Part shown: piece by piece, positions 1-8,100 of the stretch | How the letters are laid out: each line of letters begins with the position of its first letter | Position numbering within the stretch: the stretch's first letter is position 1 | Origin: an uncultured Prevotellaceae bacterium | GTDB lineage: Bacteria; Bacteroidota; Bacteroidia; Bacteroidales; Bacteroidaceae | Assembly: GCA_900314655.1 (NCBI GenBank) | Contig: OMWC01000002.1 | Span: forward strand, 124,001-188,000 | DNA length: 64,000 nucleotides | Reading direction: 5' to 3' | Position numbers and translations under genes: made by a program | Notes under the pieces: generated by a model | Seen by the model: the letters and a program-made list of their open reading frames with translations, nothing else | Databases searched by the model: none | Told to the model about the DNA's origin: nothing

Positions 1-855
1 ATATACAGCGTATGCAGTACCCACGTTCTGAACAATTGCTCCAACATTGACAGGAATGGCAGGAGGCGCAGGAACCTGACGGTGGATCACGGCATCAACG
101 AGCTGCTTCTCACCTCCCTGCGGGTATTTCTTAGCCAATGGCACAACTTCCACCTGGAAGTTGGAGCCGGAGAATTTCTCAGCACACTTCTGCGTGAGCA
201 ATTCGATGGCGGCAGGCTTATTGTCCTCGATACCGATGTAGCCCACGTTTACCTTGGCGGCCATCATCAGCAGTTCGAGTCCAACCAGAATCTCATCAGC
301 CTTCTCCATCATCAGACGGAAGTCGGCCGTGATATAAGGCTCACACTCCACGGCGTTTATAATCACGCACTCAGCCTTGGCCGTGGGTGGCGGGCACAAT
401 TTAATAAAGGTGGGGAATCCGGCACCGCCCATACCAGTGACACCGGCTTTCTTCACGCGCTCCACGATTTCCTCGGGAGTCAGTTCGGGGTGGTCTTTCA
501 CCAATTCCAGTTTCTCACTGCGGTCGATGCTTTCTTCCCATTCATCGCCTTCCACCTTGACGATGATGACAGGCTTGCGGTAGCCTGTGGCATCGATAGC
601 CTCGTCAATCTTGAACACGGTACCTGACACACTTGAATAGATAGGAGCCGACACGAAACCACCGGCCTCGGCCAGCAGCGTGCCCACTTTCACCTTGTCG
701 CCCTTGGCCACAACGGGCTTGGCCGGTGCGCCGATATGCTGCGACAGTGGGAAGATGGCCTGTGCGGGAAGCTCGGCCTTCACGGTCACCTTGTCGTTGG
801 TGAGTTTGTTCTCGTCGGGATGAACGCCGCCAATGCGGAATGTCTTCACTTTCAT
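1..855 (-). CDS. rnfC: Electron transport complex subunit RnfC, N-terminal part (cut by window edge)
   Basis: RnfC is the peripheral NADH-side subunit of the Rnf complex, which couples electron flow between ferredoxin and NAD to ion pumping at the inner membrane. The visible 285 residues begin MKVKTFRIGGVHP, the usual RnfC opening, and contain the glycine-rich GMGGAGFPT segment at about residue 141, typical of the RnfC/Nqo1 nucleotide-binding fold, followed by NAVECEPYI. The ferredoxin-type cysteine motifs expected near the C terminus lie beyond the left edge. The start codon overlaps the rnfB stop (ATGA), so the two genes are translationally coupled. The family call is secure; the gene continues outside the window. 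Confidence 0.95.
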   Translation of the reverse strand, partial: MKVKTFRIGGVHPDENKLTNDKVTVKAELPAQAIFPLSQHIGAPAKPVVAKGDKVKVGTLLAEAGGFVSAPIYSSVSGTVFKIDEAIDATGYRKPVIIVKVEGDEWEESIDRSEKLELVKDHPELTPEEIVERVKKAGVTGMGGAGFPTFIKLCPPPTAKAECVIINAVECEPYITADFRLMMEKADEILVGLELLMMAAKVNVGYIGIEDNKPAAIELLTQKCAEKFSGSNFQVEVVPLAKKYPQGGEKQLVDAVIHRQVPAPPAIPVNVGAIVQNVGTAYAVY

Positions 856-1733
856 ACTTGGGCCTCCTTTTCTTCTTTAGGTTCTACGGTTTCAGGCTTC
901 GGCTTCGGAGCGGGGAAGTTCACGGCATGGATGGCATGCGTAGGACAAGCCTCCACACACTTCTTACACATGCGGCACTTGTTGAAGTCGATGTAGCTCA
1001 GGTTGTTTGTGATGGTGATAGCCTCAAACTTACACTCCTTCTCACACTTACCGCAGCCGATACAGGCAGCCTTGCAGGCCTTCATAGCCGCTGCGCCCTT
1101 GTCCTTGTTCATGCAGCTCACGTAGATGCGGCGCCCCTTCGGACCCTTCTTGCGGAGCTCGATGATATGGCGAGGACAAGCTTTCGTACATGCACCGCAG
1201 GCCGTACACTTGTCTTCATCCACTTCGGGCAATCCCGTTTCGGGATTCATGTGGATGGCATCAAACTGGCAGGCGGCCACGCAGTCGCCACATCCCAGAC
1301 AGCCGTAGCCACAGCCCGTCTCACCGGCACCGCAGGCATTCATTGCCGTACAGGTGCGCAGTCCGTCATACTCGGCCATGCGCGGACGCAGCTCACACGT
1401 ACCATTACAACGCACCACGGCCACCATCGGGTCGGTGTTTGCAATGGCCATACCCAGCAGGTCGGCCACCTGGCCCATCACTTCGGCTCCACCCACAGGA
1501 CACATCAGCCCATCGAGCGAACCGGCATCTGCCCCTTTCACCAAGGCATCAGCCATACCCGAACAACCGGGGAATCCGCAGCCGCCACAATTAGCACCTG
1601 GGAGAATGGCCGAAACCTGAGCAATACGGGGGTCTTCCTTCACAGCAAACTTCTTGGAGCATACATAGAGAATCACCGCCGCAATAAGGGCAATGGCTCC
1701 AAGTACGATGACTGCTGTCAAAATAAAGCTCAT
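852..1733 (-). CDS. rnfB: Electron transport complex subunit RnfB
   Basis: RnfB is the membrane-anchored iron-sulfur subunit that feeds electrons into the Rnf complex. The 293-residue protein has an N-terminal membrane segment (about residues 5-25), then the Fe-S motif with C49, C52 and C57 (NCGGCGFPGC) and a further Cys near residue 79. After that come ferredoxin-like clusters: CGYGCLGCGDCVAAC, CTACGACTKACP, CIGCGKCEKEC and CRMCKKCVEACP. This is longer than the proteobacterial protein and fits the Bacteroidetes form with extra ferredoxin domains. The tail is charged and rich in Pro/Lys/Glu. The gene follows the RseC-like gene after about 40 bp and overlaps rnfC by 4 bp, as in a conserved rseC-rnfB-rnfC operon. 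Confidence 0.96.
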   Translation of the reverse strand: MSFILTAVIVLGAIALIAAVILYVCSKKFAVKEDPRIAQVSAILPGANCGGCGFPGCSGMADALVKGADAGSLDGLMCPVGGAEVMGQVADLLGMAIANTDPMVAVVRCNGTCELRPRMAEYDGLRTCTAMNACGAGETGCGYGCLGCGDCVAACQFDAIHMNPETGLPEVDEDKCTACGACTKACPRHIIELRKKGPKGRRIYVSCMNKDKGAAAMKACKAACIGCGKCEKECKFEAITITNNLSYIDFNKCRMCKKCVEACPTHAIHAVNFPAPKPKPETVEPKEEKEAQV

Positions 1734-1775
1734 AATTCTTTGTATATTTGTTTTAGTTATTGAATTTGTCCAGTT

Positions 1776-2189
1776 CTATTCTATGCGAAAGGTGAATCGT
1801 TCGCGCAACTTACCACGCATCAGGTAAAGACCTATATAATACGGTATCAGGCAAGCGATGCTCAGCAGCGCCAGAAGCGCCTCGTCAGCGATGAACCTAC
1901 TCCCGATGAACAACACCGCCAACAGAATCGCAAACGGGATGACGAAGGCCAGCAGCACGGCATTCCTGGCCACCTGGATCGAGGCCGTCACGCGAACCTC
2001 CTGGCCAATACGGTATGAGGAAGTGTCGCTTACACCATATACATCCACGGTCTTCTCCTTGCTTTCGGCTGCATTGCAATGGCTGGCTGCCTTGCAACTG
2101 CTACAGGCTGAGGTCTGCAAAATGCGCACATGCAGACAGTCGGATTCCACCGATTCCACAATGCCGGTATGACTAATCTTGTTGCTCAT
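1776..2189 (-). CDS. RseC/MucC-family membrane protein (SoxR-reducing system type)
   Basis: This 137-residue protein belongs to the SoxR-reducing RseC family that commonly heads rnf operons in Bacteroidetes. A short cytoplasmic N-terminal domain carries the cysteine cluster CSSCKAASHC at about residues 29-38. Two membrane helices follow (NAVLLAFVIPFAILLAVLF and ALLALLSIACLIPYYIGLYL) and then a basic tail. It is the first gene of the leftward operon, with a consensus -7 box upstream. The exact role in Bacteroidetes, where SoxR itself is usually absent, is inferred from genomic association with Rnf and is not shown by the sequence. Confidence 0.88.
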   Translation of the reverse strand: MSNKISHTGIVESVESDCLHVRILQTSACSSCKAASHCNAAESKEKTVDVYGVSDTSSYRIGQEVRVTASIQVARNAVLLAFVIPFAILLAVLFIGSRFIADEALLALLSIACLIPYYIGLYLMRGKLRERFTFRIE

Positions 2190-2239
2190 TTTTTAAGTAG
2201 TTCCAACTCCGCTTATTTGCAAAGTGGAGTTTGCAATTG

Positions 2240-2247
2240 CAAAGATA
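2240..2247 (-). promoter_or_regulatory. -7 box (TATCTTTG) for the rseC-rnf operon
   Basis: On the minus strand TATCTTTG matches the Bacteroidetes TAnnTTTG consensus, about 50 bp upstream of the RseC-like start. An ATTGG stretch roughly 20 bp further upstream could serve as the -33 element. Confidence 0.65.
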
Positions 2248-2348
2248 CAACTAATATTTATATCTGCCAATAAAAAACGGAAGAATTTGCGGTTTTCTTA
2301 ACTTTTCTTTTACGTTAACGTTTGCAAAGAACTTAAAAACTTTGCCTA

Positions 2349-2382
2349 TCATTTTGATTTCTCATTCGTTTACACTATCTTT
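2349..2382 (+). repeat. Upstream copy of a duplicated promoter segment
   Basis: This 34-bp stretch is repeated at 2433-2466 with one visible difference, 84 bp downstream. It contains TTTTG followed at promoter spacing by TATCTTTT, which is a -7 box with its final G lost. Between the two copies, around 2406-2422, lies a partial inverted copy (AAAATCAAAAACGAAA), so the region can also fold back on itself. Confidence 0.7.
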
Positions 2383-2436
2383 TCATAAGAAAAGGCTGCA
2401 CTCAGAAAATCAAAAACGAAAAACTTCGTCTTTCAT

Positions 2437-2467
2437 TTTGATTTTTCATTCGTTTACACTATCTTTG
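2437..2467 (+). promoter_or_regulatory. Consensus promoter of the 2488 gene
   Basis: TTTTG ending at 2440 and TATCTTTG at 2460-2467 are 19 bp apart, close to the ideal Bacteroidetes -33/-7 arrangement. The start codon at 2488 is 20 bp beyond the box. Confidence 0.75.
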
Positions 2468-2487
2468 CACAAAAAATCAGCCATAAT

Positions 2488-2928
2488 ATGAAAGCAAACG
2501 AACAGACACAACAACAAATCGAGCGCTTCATCAATAAGATTGCTCAGAAATTTCCCATGAACGGCGAAGATGCCCTGATGCTCACAGATATCCACATACG
2601 TGTGACTCAGGACAGTGGCGAGATGCTGGCCTTCGACGACGATGATCAGGAAATCACGCGTTGTGTCGTGGAGCAATGGATCGACAACAAGGACGAGAAT
2701 TTCTACGACCGCGTGCTCCTCATCCTACGTAACCAGCTGAAGCGCCACCGCAACATCGTGGACAACCTAGGCATACTGAAGCCTTTCAGCCTCGTGCTTG
2801 AGAACGATGACAAGGAGAACATCGGCGAACTCTATCTGGCCGACGACGACACCATCATCGTCAGCGGCGACCTTATGGAAGGACTCGACAAGGAACTCGA
2901 CGATTTCTTTAAGGACCTGATGAAATAG
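2488..2928 (+). CDS. Conserved hypothetical cytoplasmic protein
   Basis: I do not recognise this 146-residue protein. It has no signal peptide or membrane segment. It is acidic and mixed in composition, with FDDDDQEITR near residue 50, ENDDKENIGELYLADDDTII near residue 115 and a C-terminal ELDDFFKDLMK. It is a single-gene unit with its own consensus promoter (partly duplicated upstream), and it ends at a bidirectional hairpin shared with the convergent GHL10 gene. Base composition matches the surrounding genes. Coding status is supported by the promoter, the start position and the lack of a competing frame. Confidence 0.8.
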   Translation: MKANEQTQQQIERFINKIAQKFPMNGEDALMLTDIHIRVTQDSGEMLAFDDDDQEITRCVVEQWIDNKDENFYDRVLLILRNQLKRHRNIVDNLGILKPFSLVLENDDKENIGELYLADDDTIIVSGDLMEGLDKELDDFFKDLMK

Positions 2929-2963
2929 GAAGATTCATCCCTCCCCTCCTCCTATTATAATAA

Positions 2964-2988
2964 AAGGTGAAGCTCAATGCTTCACCTT
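2964..2988. terminator. Bidirectional terminator between the 2488 gene and GHL10
   Basis: AAGGTGAAGC at 2964-2973 pairs with GCTTCACCTT at 2979-2988 around a 5-nt loop. T-rich sequence follows in both directions. The TGA stop of the leftward GHL10 gene (2974-2976) lies inside the loop, so one arm is 3' coding sequence. Confidence 0.85.
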
Positions 2989-4452
2989 CTTTATTTTGCT
3001 CTCATTGCTCAGGCGGTCGAGCGCGGTCACCACCCAGGTGCTCTTGTCTTTCTCTGCAGGCAGTTCATAAGACGTAAGGCCCGTGACGGCCACAATCTTC
3101 GACGCATCATCGATGTTCACGCGCTCACCCTTATGGAAGCGATACACCACATAGCGCACGGCTTCATCCTTCCAGGTCTTGCCCTTCGGAGCCGTCCACA
3201 TCAGTATCGGCCCCTGACCGAAATCCACAGCCTTCAGTTTCTTCACTTTCTTCGGGGCTTTCTTGTCAATCCACGGCATTTCGGGCTGCAAGGCTGGATT
3301 TTTCCAATAGACCGTACGCAACATCGTGCCATAGTTGCCGATGTTGTCAACGGCAGCCTTCGCATACCAGAGCACCGTTCCCTTCACATTGGGCAGCTGC
3401 TCATGCAGGCGGAACTTAGCCGGCATCTGGTGGCTGGCAGGATTCTTCGGGTCAGCGTTCTTCACCGTGCGTTCTATATCTTCACCAATATATAACGGGC
3501 GGTTGCCGCAATACTGGTTCCACCAACGGATCAGCGTTTCATAGTCGGCTGACTTGTGGCCTATCTCCCAGTAAATCTGGGGCACGCAGTAGTCCACCCA
3601 TCCGTTGTTCACCCAGAGCAGGATATCGGCATAGAGATCATCGTAGTTCTGCAGGCCGTTGGTGTTGCTGCCAATGTCAGAACTGCGCTTGTTGCGGTAG
3701 ATGCCGAAGGGCGACACGCCCACCTTCACCCAAGGCTTCACGGCTCGCACTGTGTCACACAGTTCTTTCACGAACAAGCTCACGTTGTCTCGGCGCCAGT
3801 CGCCTATGTTCTTGAATCCCCTCGGATTAGCCGCGAAATACTGCTGGTCGGGAATTGGCTGTCCGGCCACGGGATAGGGGTAGAAATAGTCGTCGTAATG
3901 CAGGCCGTCCACGTCATAGCGGCGCAGGATGTCACCACACACGTGGCATATAAACGCGCGGTTCTCGGCGAGTGCCGGGTTCAGGATAAACTGTCCGTCG
4001 TAGGTGAACACCCGTTCCGGATGCTGAATGGCAATGTGGTTGCTGGCCAGCTCATGAGTGGTTTTCGTCTTTGCCCGATAGGGATTGATCCAGGCATGCA
4101 GCTCCATGCCACGCTTGTGGCATTCGTCCACCATCCACTTCAGCGGGTCCCAGTAAGGCTGCGGTGCCCTGCCCTGCTGTGCCGTCAGGAATCGGCTCCA
4201 CGGTTCAATGCTGCTCTGATAGAGCGCATCACACTCGGGCCGCACCTGGAAGAAGATAGCGTTCACCCCGTCTTTCTGCAGTTCGTCGAGCTGATAAGTC
4301 AGCGTCCGCTGCATCTGGTCGCGGCCCACGCCCGTCCATTGTCCGTTCACCGCCTGTATCCAGGCCCCTCTAAACTCACGCTTCTTGCTCTGCGCCATCA
4401 CCATCTGCTGGCACAGCACAACGGTCAATAAAATCAGAAAAATCCTTTTCAT
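2974..4452 (-). CDS. GHL10 family glycoside hydrolase-like lipid/cell-envelope protein (DUF187)
   Basis: This 492-residue exported protein has a signal peptide (MKRIFLILLTVVLCQQMVMAQ). The GHL10 catalytic-type barrel follows: EFRGAWIQAV near residue 26, GVNAIFFQVRPECDALYQS near residue 60, HAWINPYRA near residue 120, DGLHYDDYFYPYP near residue 185 and VGVSPFGIYRN near residue 245. The C-terminal 90 residues look like an Ig/FN3-type domain. Family members are putative glycosidases of unknown substrate, often linked to cell-wall or glycan turnover. The gene stands alone between convergent and divergent neighbours. Its promoter box ends only 5 nt from the start codon, so the message is probably leaderless. 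Confidence 0.9.
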   Translation of the reverse strand: MKRIFLILLTVVLCQQMVMAQSKKREFRGAWIQAVNGQWTGVGRDQMQRTLTYQLDELQKDGVNAIFFQVRPECDALYQSSIEPWSRFLTAQQGRAPQPYWDPLKWMVDECHKRGMELHAWINPYRAKTKTTHELASNHIAIQHPERVFTYDGQFILNPALAENRAFICHVCGDILRRYDVDGLHYDDYFYPYPVAGQPIPDQQYFAANPRGFKNIGDWRRDNVSLFVKELCDTVRAVKPWVKVGVSPFGIYRNKRSSDIGSNTNGLQNYDDLYADILLWVNNGWVDYCVPQIYWEIGHKSADYETLIRWWNQYCGNRPLYIGEDIERTVKNADPKNPASHQMPAKFRLHEQLPNVKGTVLWYAKAAVDNIGNYGTMLRTVYWKNPALQPEMPWIDKKAPKKVKKLKAVDFGQGPILMWTAPKGKTWKDEAVRYVVYRFHKGERVNIDDASKIVAVTGLTSYELPAEKDKSTWVVTALDRLSNESKIKKVKH

Positions 4453-4457
4453 AGCCG

Positions 4458-4465
4458 CAAATGTA
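4458..4465 (-). promoter_or_regulatory. -7 box (TACATTTG) of the GHL10 gene, 5 nt from ATG
   Basis: The minus-strand box TACATTTG ends at 4458 and the ATG begins at 4452. Transcription starting 4-7 nt after the box would begin at or next to the start codon. Confidence 0.6.
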
Positions 4466-4545
4466 CGAATAATTTATTAATCGCCAAAACATACTCGCTG
4501 AAACTTTGTCTGTTTTCAGAAATATTTTGTAATTTCGCATCCGAA

Positions 4546-4761
4546 ATGAATATGCAATACGTTATAGTGGCCGTCATGCTGGCCCTGGCCGTAGGCTATG
4601 CAGCATGGCGCATCTACCGCGCTCTGCGGGCTGCAGGCGACCCTTGCTATGGGTGCGAGGGATGCCAGCTGAAGGAATTACGCGATGCCCGCCGCAAGGG
4701 AAAATCAGGGGTCGTGGCCTTCGGTAAGCGACAAAAAGCACCCTGCGGAGAGAAAAAATAA
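4546..4761 (+). CDS. FeoB-associated Cys-rich membrane peptide
   Basis: This 71-residue protein has one N-terminal membrane helix (about residues 4-25) followed by GDPCYGCEGCQLKEL and a basic tail ending APCGEKK. The layout of one helix, a CxxCxxC cluster and a Lys/Arg-rich tail is that of the FeoB-associated Cys-rich family, thought to accompany ferrous-iron transport. No feoB or feoA is adjacent in this window, so the link to iron is by family only. A second possible ATG lies two codons in. TAATTTCG about 20 bp upstream is an imperfect -7 box. Confidence 0.7.
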   Translation: MNMQYVIVAVMLALAVGYAAWRIYRALRAAGDPCYGCEGCQLKELRDARRKGKSGVVAFGKRQKAPCGEKK

Positions 4762-4769
4762 GCGAAAAA

Positions 4770-4801
4770 TTTGGATGTTCCAAAATATTGCATTACCTTT
4801 G
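4770..4801 (+). promoter_or_regulatory. Promoter of tRNA-Cys
   Basis: TTTG at 4770-4773 and TACCTTTG at 4794-4801 are 20 bp apart and sit about 20 bp before the mature tRNA 5' end. This is a consensus Bacteroidetes promoter. Confidence 0.8.
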
Positions 4802-4822
4802 CATCCGCAAATCGCAAAACAG

Positions 4823-4896
4823 GGTGCGTTAACAAAGCGGTTATGTGGCGGTCTGCAAAACCGTATAGAGCAGTTCGACTCTGCTACGCACCTCCA
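4823..4896 (+). tRNA. tRNA-Cys (anticodon GCA)
   Basis: The cloverleaf closes well. The acceptor stem GGTGCGT (4823-4829) pairs with ACGCACC (4886-4892). The anticodon stem GCGGT/ACCGT holds the loop CTGCAAA with GCA at 4855-4857. The T stem AGCAG/CTGCT holds the loop TTCGACT. The discriminator base is T, the identity base of tRNA-Cys, and CCA is encoded at 4894-4896. It has its own promoter and a strong terminator directly behind it, so it is a monocistronic tRNA gene. Confidence 0.97.
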
Positions 4897-4898
4897 GA

Positions 4899-4940
4899 AT
4901 CCGCAAGCTGTTTCTCAAAAGCTTGCGGATTTTTTCTTTT
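4899..4940 (+). terminator. Rho-independent terminator of tRNA-Cys
   Basis: ATCCGCAAGC at 4899-4908 pairs perfectly with GCTTGCGGAT at 4921-4930 around a 12-nt loop, followed by a long T run (TTTTTCTTTT). Confidence 0.93.
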
Positions 4941-4941
4941 C

Positions 4942-5024
4942 CTAAGTATCATCCGTTGCCTTCCAAAGTATCATCCGACGGCCTTCAAAGTATCATCCGT
5001 TGAGCCTCAAAGTATCATCCGTTG
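4942..5024 (+). repeat. 22-bp tandem repeat array A (4 units of CAAAGTATCATCCGTTG plus 5-bp spacers)
   Basis: Core copies start at 4942, 4964, 4986 and 5008, exactly 22 bp apart. The first begins CTAAG instead of CAAAG and the second ends CGACG instead of CGTTG. The 5-bp spacers are CCTTC, GCCTT and AGCCT, and GAATG follows the last unit. The array lies between the tRNA terminator and the helicase promoter. The same core recurs at 12157, 43002 and 56850. No reading frame or known element explains it. Confidence 0.95.
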
Positions 5025-5091
5025 GAATGGATGTAATTTTAAAAACATTTAATTTGTAGCGGCGGATTCTTATTTAACGGAATTTATTCGC

Positions 5092-5099
5092 TATCTTTG
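5092..5099 (+). promoter_or_regulatory. -7 box (TATCTTTG) of the DUF4011 helicase gene
   Basis: TATCTTTG matches TAnnTTTG and leaves a leader of about 30 nt before the ATG at 5137. It lies 67 bp past the last unit of repeat array A. I see no convincing -33 element at the usual distance. Confidence 0.6.
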
Positions 5100-5136
5100 C
5101 AGGAATCATAGAAATCTAAGTAACTGACAGACACCG

Positions 5137-8100
5137 ATGATGACGCCAACTGTAAAGATAGACTACCTGAAAGTGGCCAACTATGCCTTTGTGCATAATG
5201 GCATCGACCTCTGCAAAAGTCTGGAAATAAGATTCAACCCTAAAGACGACTCAGCCGACGACATCCACGACGTGGTGGTGAGATGCACGGGAGAGTATCT
5301 GAAAGATTATCAGACGCCCGTGATGAGCACCGTTTCGGCCGAGAAGACCATCCGCATCAGGAACTTTGAAATAAGTCTTGATGCGCAGAAGATGGCCGCA
5401 CTGACGGAGCGCGTGGAATCGACTTTCACGCTGACCGTCGTGGCCGATGCCGCCTCAGAGGAAGGACGGAGGGAAATCTTCCGGCAGGAGTATCCCCTCT
5501 CGCTGATGGCCTACGACCAATGGCTTGGAACATCGGTGCTGCCGCAGTCGCTCACCTCATTTGTCACCCCCGACACACCGGCCGTCAGACAGCTCGTCGT
5601 GAAGGCTGCACAGAAACTGAAAGAGCTTTCAGGCTCTTCAGCATTCACCGAATACCAGTCGGGCAATCCCAACGAGGTGGTGCGCCAGGTGGCAGCCATA
5701 TTTGCCACTCTCCATGAGGAGGGAATCGTCTATCGCAGCATGCCCGTCGGCTATGAGCAGGTGGGACAGCGCATCACGCTGCCCGAACAGGTGGCGAGCG
5801 GGAAACTCGGCAACTGCGTCGAGCTGAGCCTGCTCTTTGCCAGTCTGCTTGAGGCGGTGGGCATCAACAGCGGCATCATTCTGGAAAACGGACACGCTTA
5901 TATCGCGGTATGGCTGGTCAACGACAGTTGCCGCTACAGCACGCTCGACGACGCTTCGTTTATCGAAAAGAAGATTTCGAAGGGTATCGACGAGATGATG
6001 GTCATCGAGAGCACGGCGGTCACCCAGGAGAACACATCGTTCGAACAGTCGCGGCTTTCGGCTGAGCAGCATTTGGCCAAGACTGGCAATTTCCAGATGT
6101 TCATCGACGTGCGCCGTTGCCGCCTGGAGCGTTTCCTGCCCCTGCCGGCCCGCATCCTGAAAGACGGAGTTTGGGAGATAGTCTCCGAGGGCGTGGTCCA
6201 CGACAGTTGCGACCTACATCTGAGTGAGCATTCACGCTATGACCTGACGAAAGTGATGAACTCCACGCAGGAACTGACACGCATGGACATCTGGGAACGC
6301 AAACTGCTCGATTTCTCCCTGCGCAACACGATGCTCAACCTTTATCTCCGCCAAAGGGCCGTACAGCTGATTTCGCTCGACGTAGATAAGATAGAAGACA
6401 GTCTGCAAGACGGCGAGGAATACAGCATCGTGGAACGGCCCGACGTGGATTTCAAGACCATGGACGACGGCGGACGGCTGATCCGCTCGCGACTGGCCGA
6501 GCCCATCCGCGAACTGGTGAGCAGCGACATCAGTCATCACCAGCTGCACACCTACCTCAGCGAGACTGAGACCAAGGCCGTACTGAAAAACATCTACCGC
6601 TCTGCCCGCAACGCTATCGAAGAGACCGGTGCCAACTCGCTCTTCATGACCATCGGCACGCTACGCTGGTATGAGACCGAACAAAGCGAGAAACCCCACT
6701 ACGCCCCCATCCTGATGCTCCCCGTGGAGATGGTTTACAAGAAGGGCGGCTACTATGTGCGCACGCGCGGCGAAGATATCATGATGAACGTGACGCTAAT
6801 AGAATTCCTCCGTCAGAACTATGACATCCGCATTCCGGGGCTCAACCAGCTGCCCAAGGACGACCACGGCGTTGACGTGACACTGATATTCGCCATCATC
6901 CGAGAAGCACTGAAGGAGCAGAAACGGTGGGACGTGGAAGAGGAATGCATCCTCGGAGTGTTCTCGTTCAGCAAGTTCCTGATGTGGAACGACGTACACA
7001 ACCATCGCTATGAACTGCAGGAAAACGTCATCGTAAAAAGTCTTGTGGAGCAGAAGCTCTGCTTCCAGCCCGAACCACTCGTCACCTCGCTGAGAGAGGA
7101 AGACAAGGCCCTGCGACCCGAGTCGCTGGCACTTCCCGTGGCAGCCGACTCCTCACAGATGGCTGCCGTATTTGCTGCCGGACAGGGCCACTCATACATC
7201 CTCTACGGTCCACCGGGAACAGGCAAGTCGCAGACCATCACCAACCTCATTGCCAACGCCCTCTTCCAAGGCAAGCGGGTGCTCTTCGTGGCTGAGAAGA
7301 TGGCTGCCCTCAGTGTGGTGCAGAGTCGTCTGGCAAAGATCGGACTCGATCCTTTCTGTCTGGAGATGCACTCCAACAAGGTGACCAAGCGCCACGTGCT
7401 CAGCCAGCTTGAAAAAGCCTTGGCCGTCACCCATATCGCCACGCCCCGGGAGTATCAGTCAACGGCCGAAAAGCTCTATGCCCAACGCTGCAAACTGATA
7501 GGCTATCTTGAGGCACTCCACACGGTTGACGAGACCGACGGATTCTCGCTCTACAACTGCATCCTCCACGAGGAAGCCATCCCCGAGCAGCCCTTGGCTC
7601 CATTTGAACTCAACAACCTGCTGAAATCCCGGCTGACAGCCACTACCCTGCCCGACCTGCAGCAACTGCTGGGCACACGTATGGAAGCCGTGCTGAAACT
7701 GGTGGGGCAACCATCGGTTCATCCGCTGCTGGGCATGCACGTCGGCACCGATGAACTGCGCGATGAACAAGCCACGGCTACCCAGCTTGCATCAGCCGTT
7801 TCCATATTAGAGAAAGGAAATAACGAAAGAGCACAATTATCTGAAACACAAAACCTTAGAAGCAAGATACTAAAGGACAACAGCGAGCAGTTGCTCGAAA
7901 CTGATGGCAACCAGCTACGCGACGAATGGCGGGCCGCAAAAGCTAAGTGGTTCCTGCCCCGGTTGTTTGCCAAGAAGTCGTTTGTCAAGCGCATGCGTAC
8001 CTATAATCCTTATATCACTGAAGAGGAAATAGATGCGCTCATGGACAGCCTGACCGACTATCAAGACAAGCATGGCAGAATTCTCCCCGTGCAGGAGGTC

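Noticed and set aside
840..1763. 307-codon open frame on the plus strand opposite rnfB
   Set aside because: Its composition (His/Arg/Thr-rich) is that of an antisense shadow, and rnfB on the other strand is unambiguous.
3556..4431. 291-codon plus-strand open frame opposite the GHL10 gene
   Set aside because: Antisense shadow of a clear GHL10 coding sequence; no promoter or family match.
4942..5024. CRISPR array
   Set aside because: Repeats of 17 bp with 5-bp spacers are far too short, spacers recur between loci, and there is no cas gene in the window.
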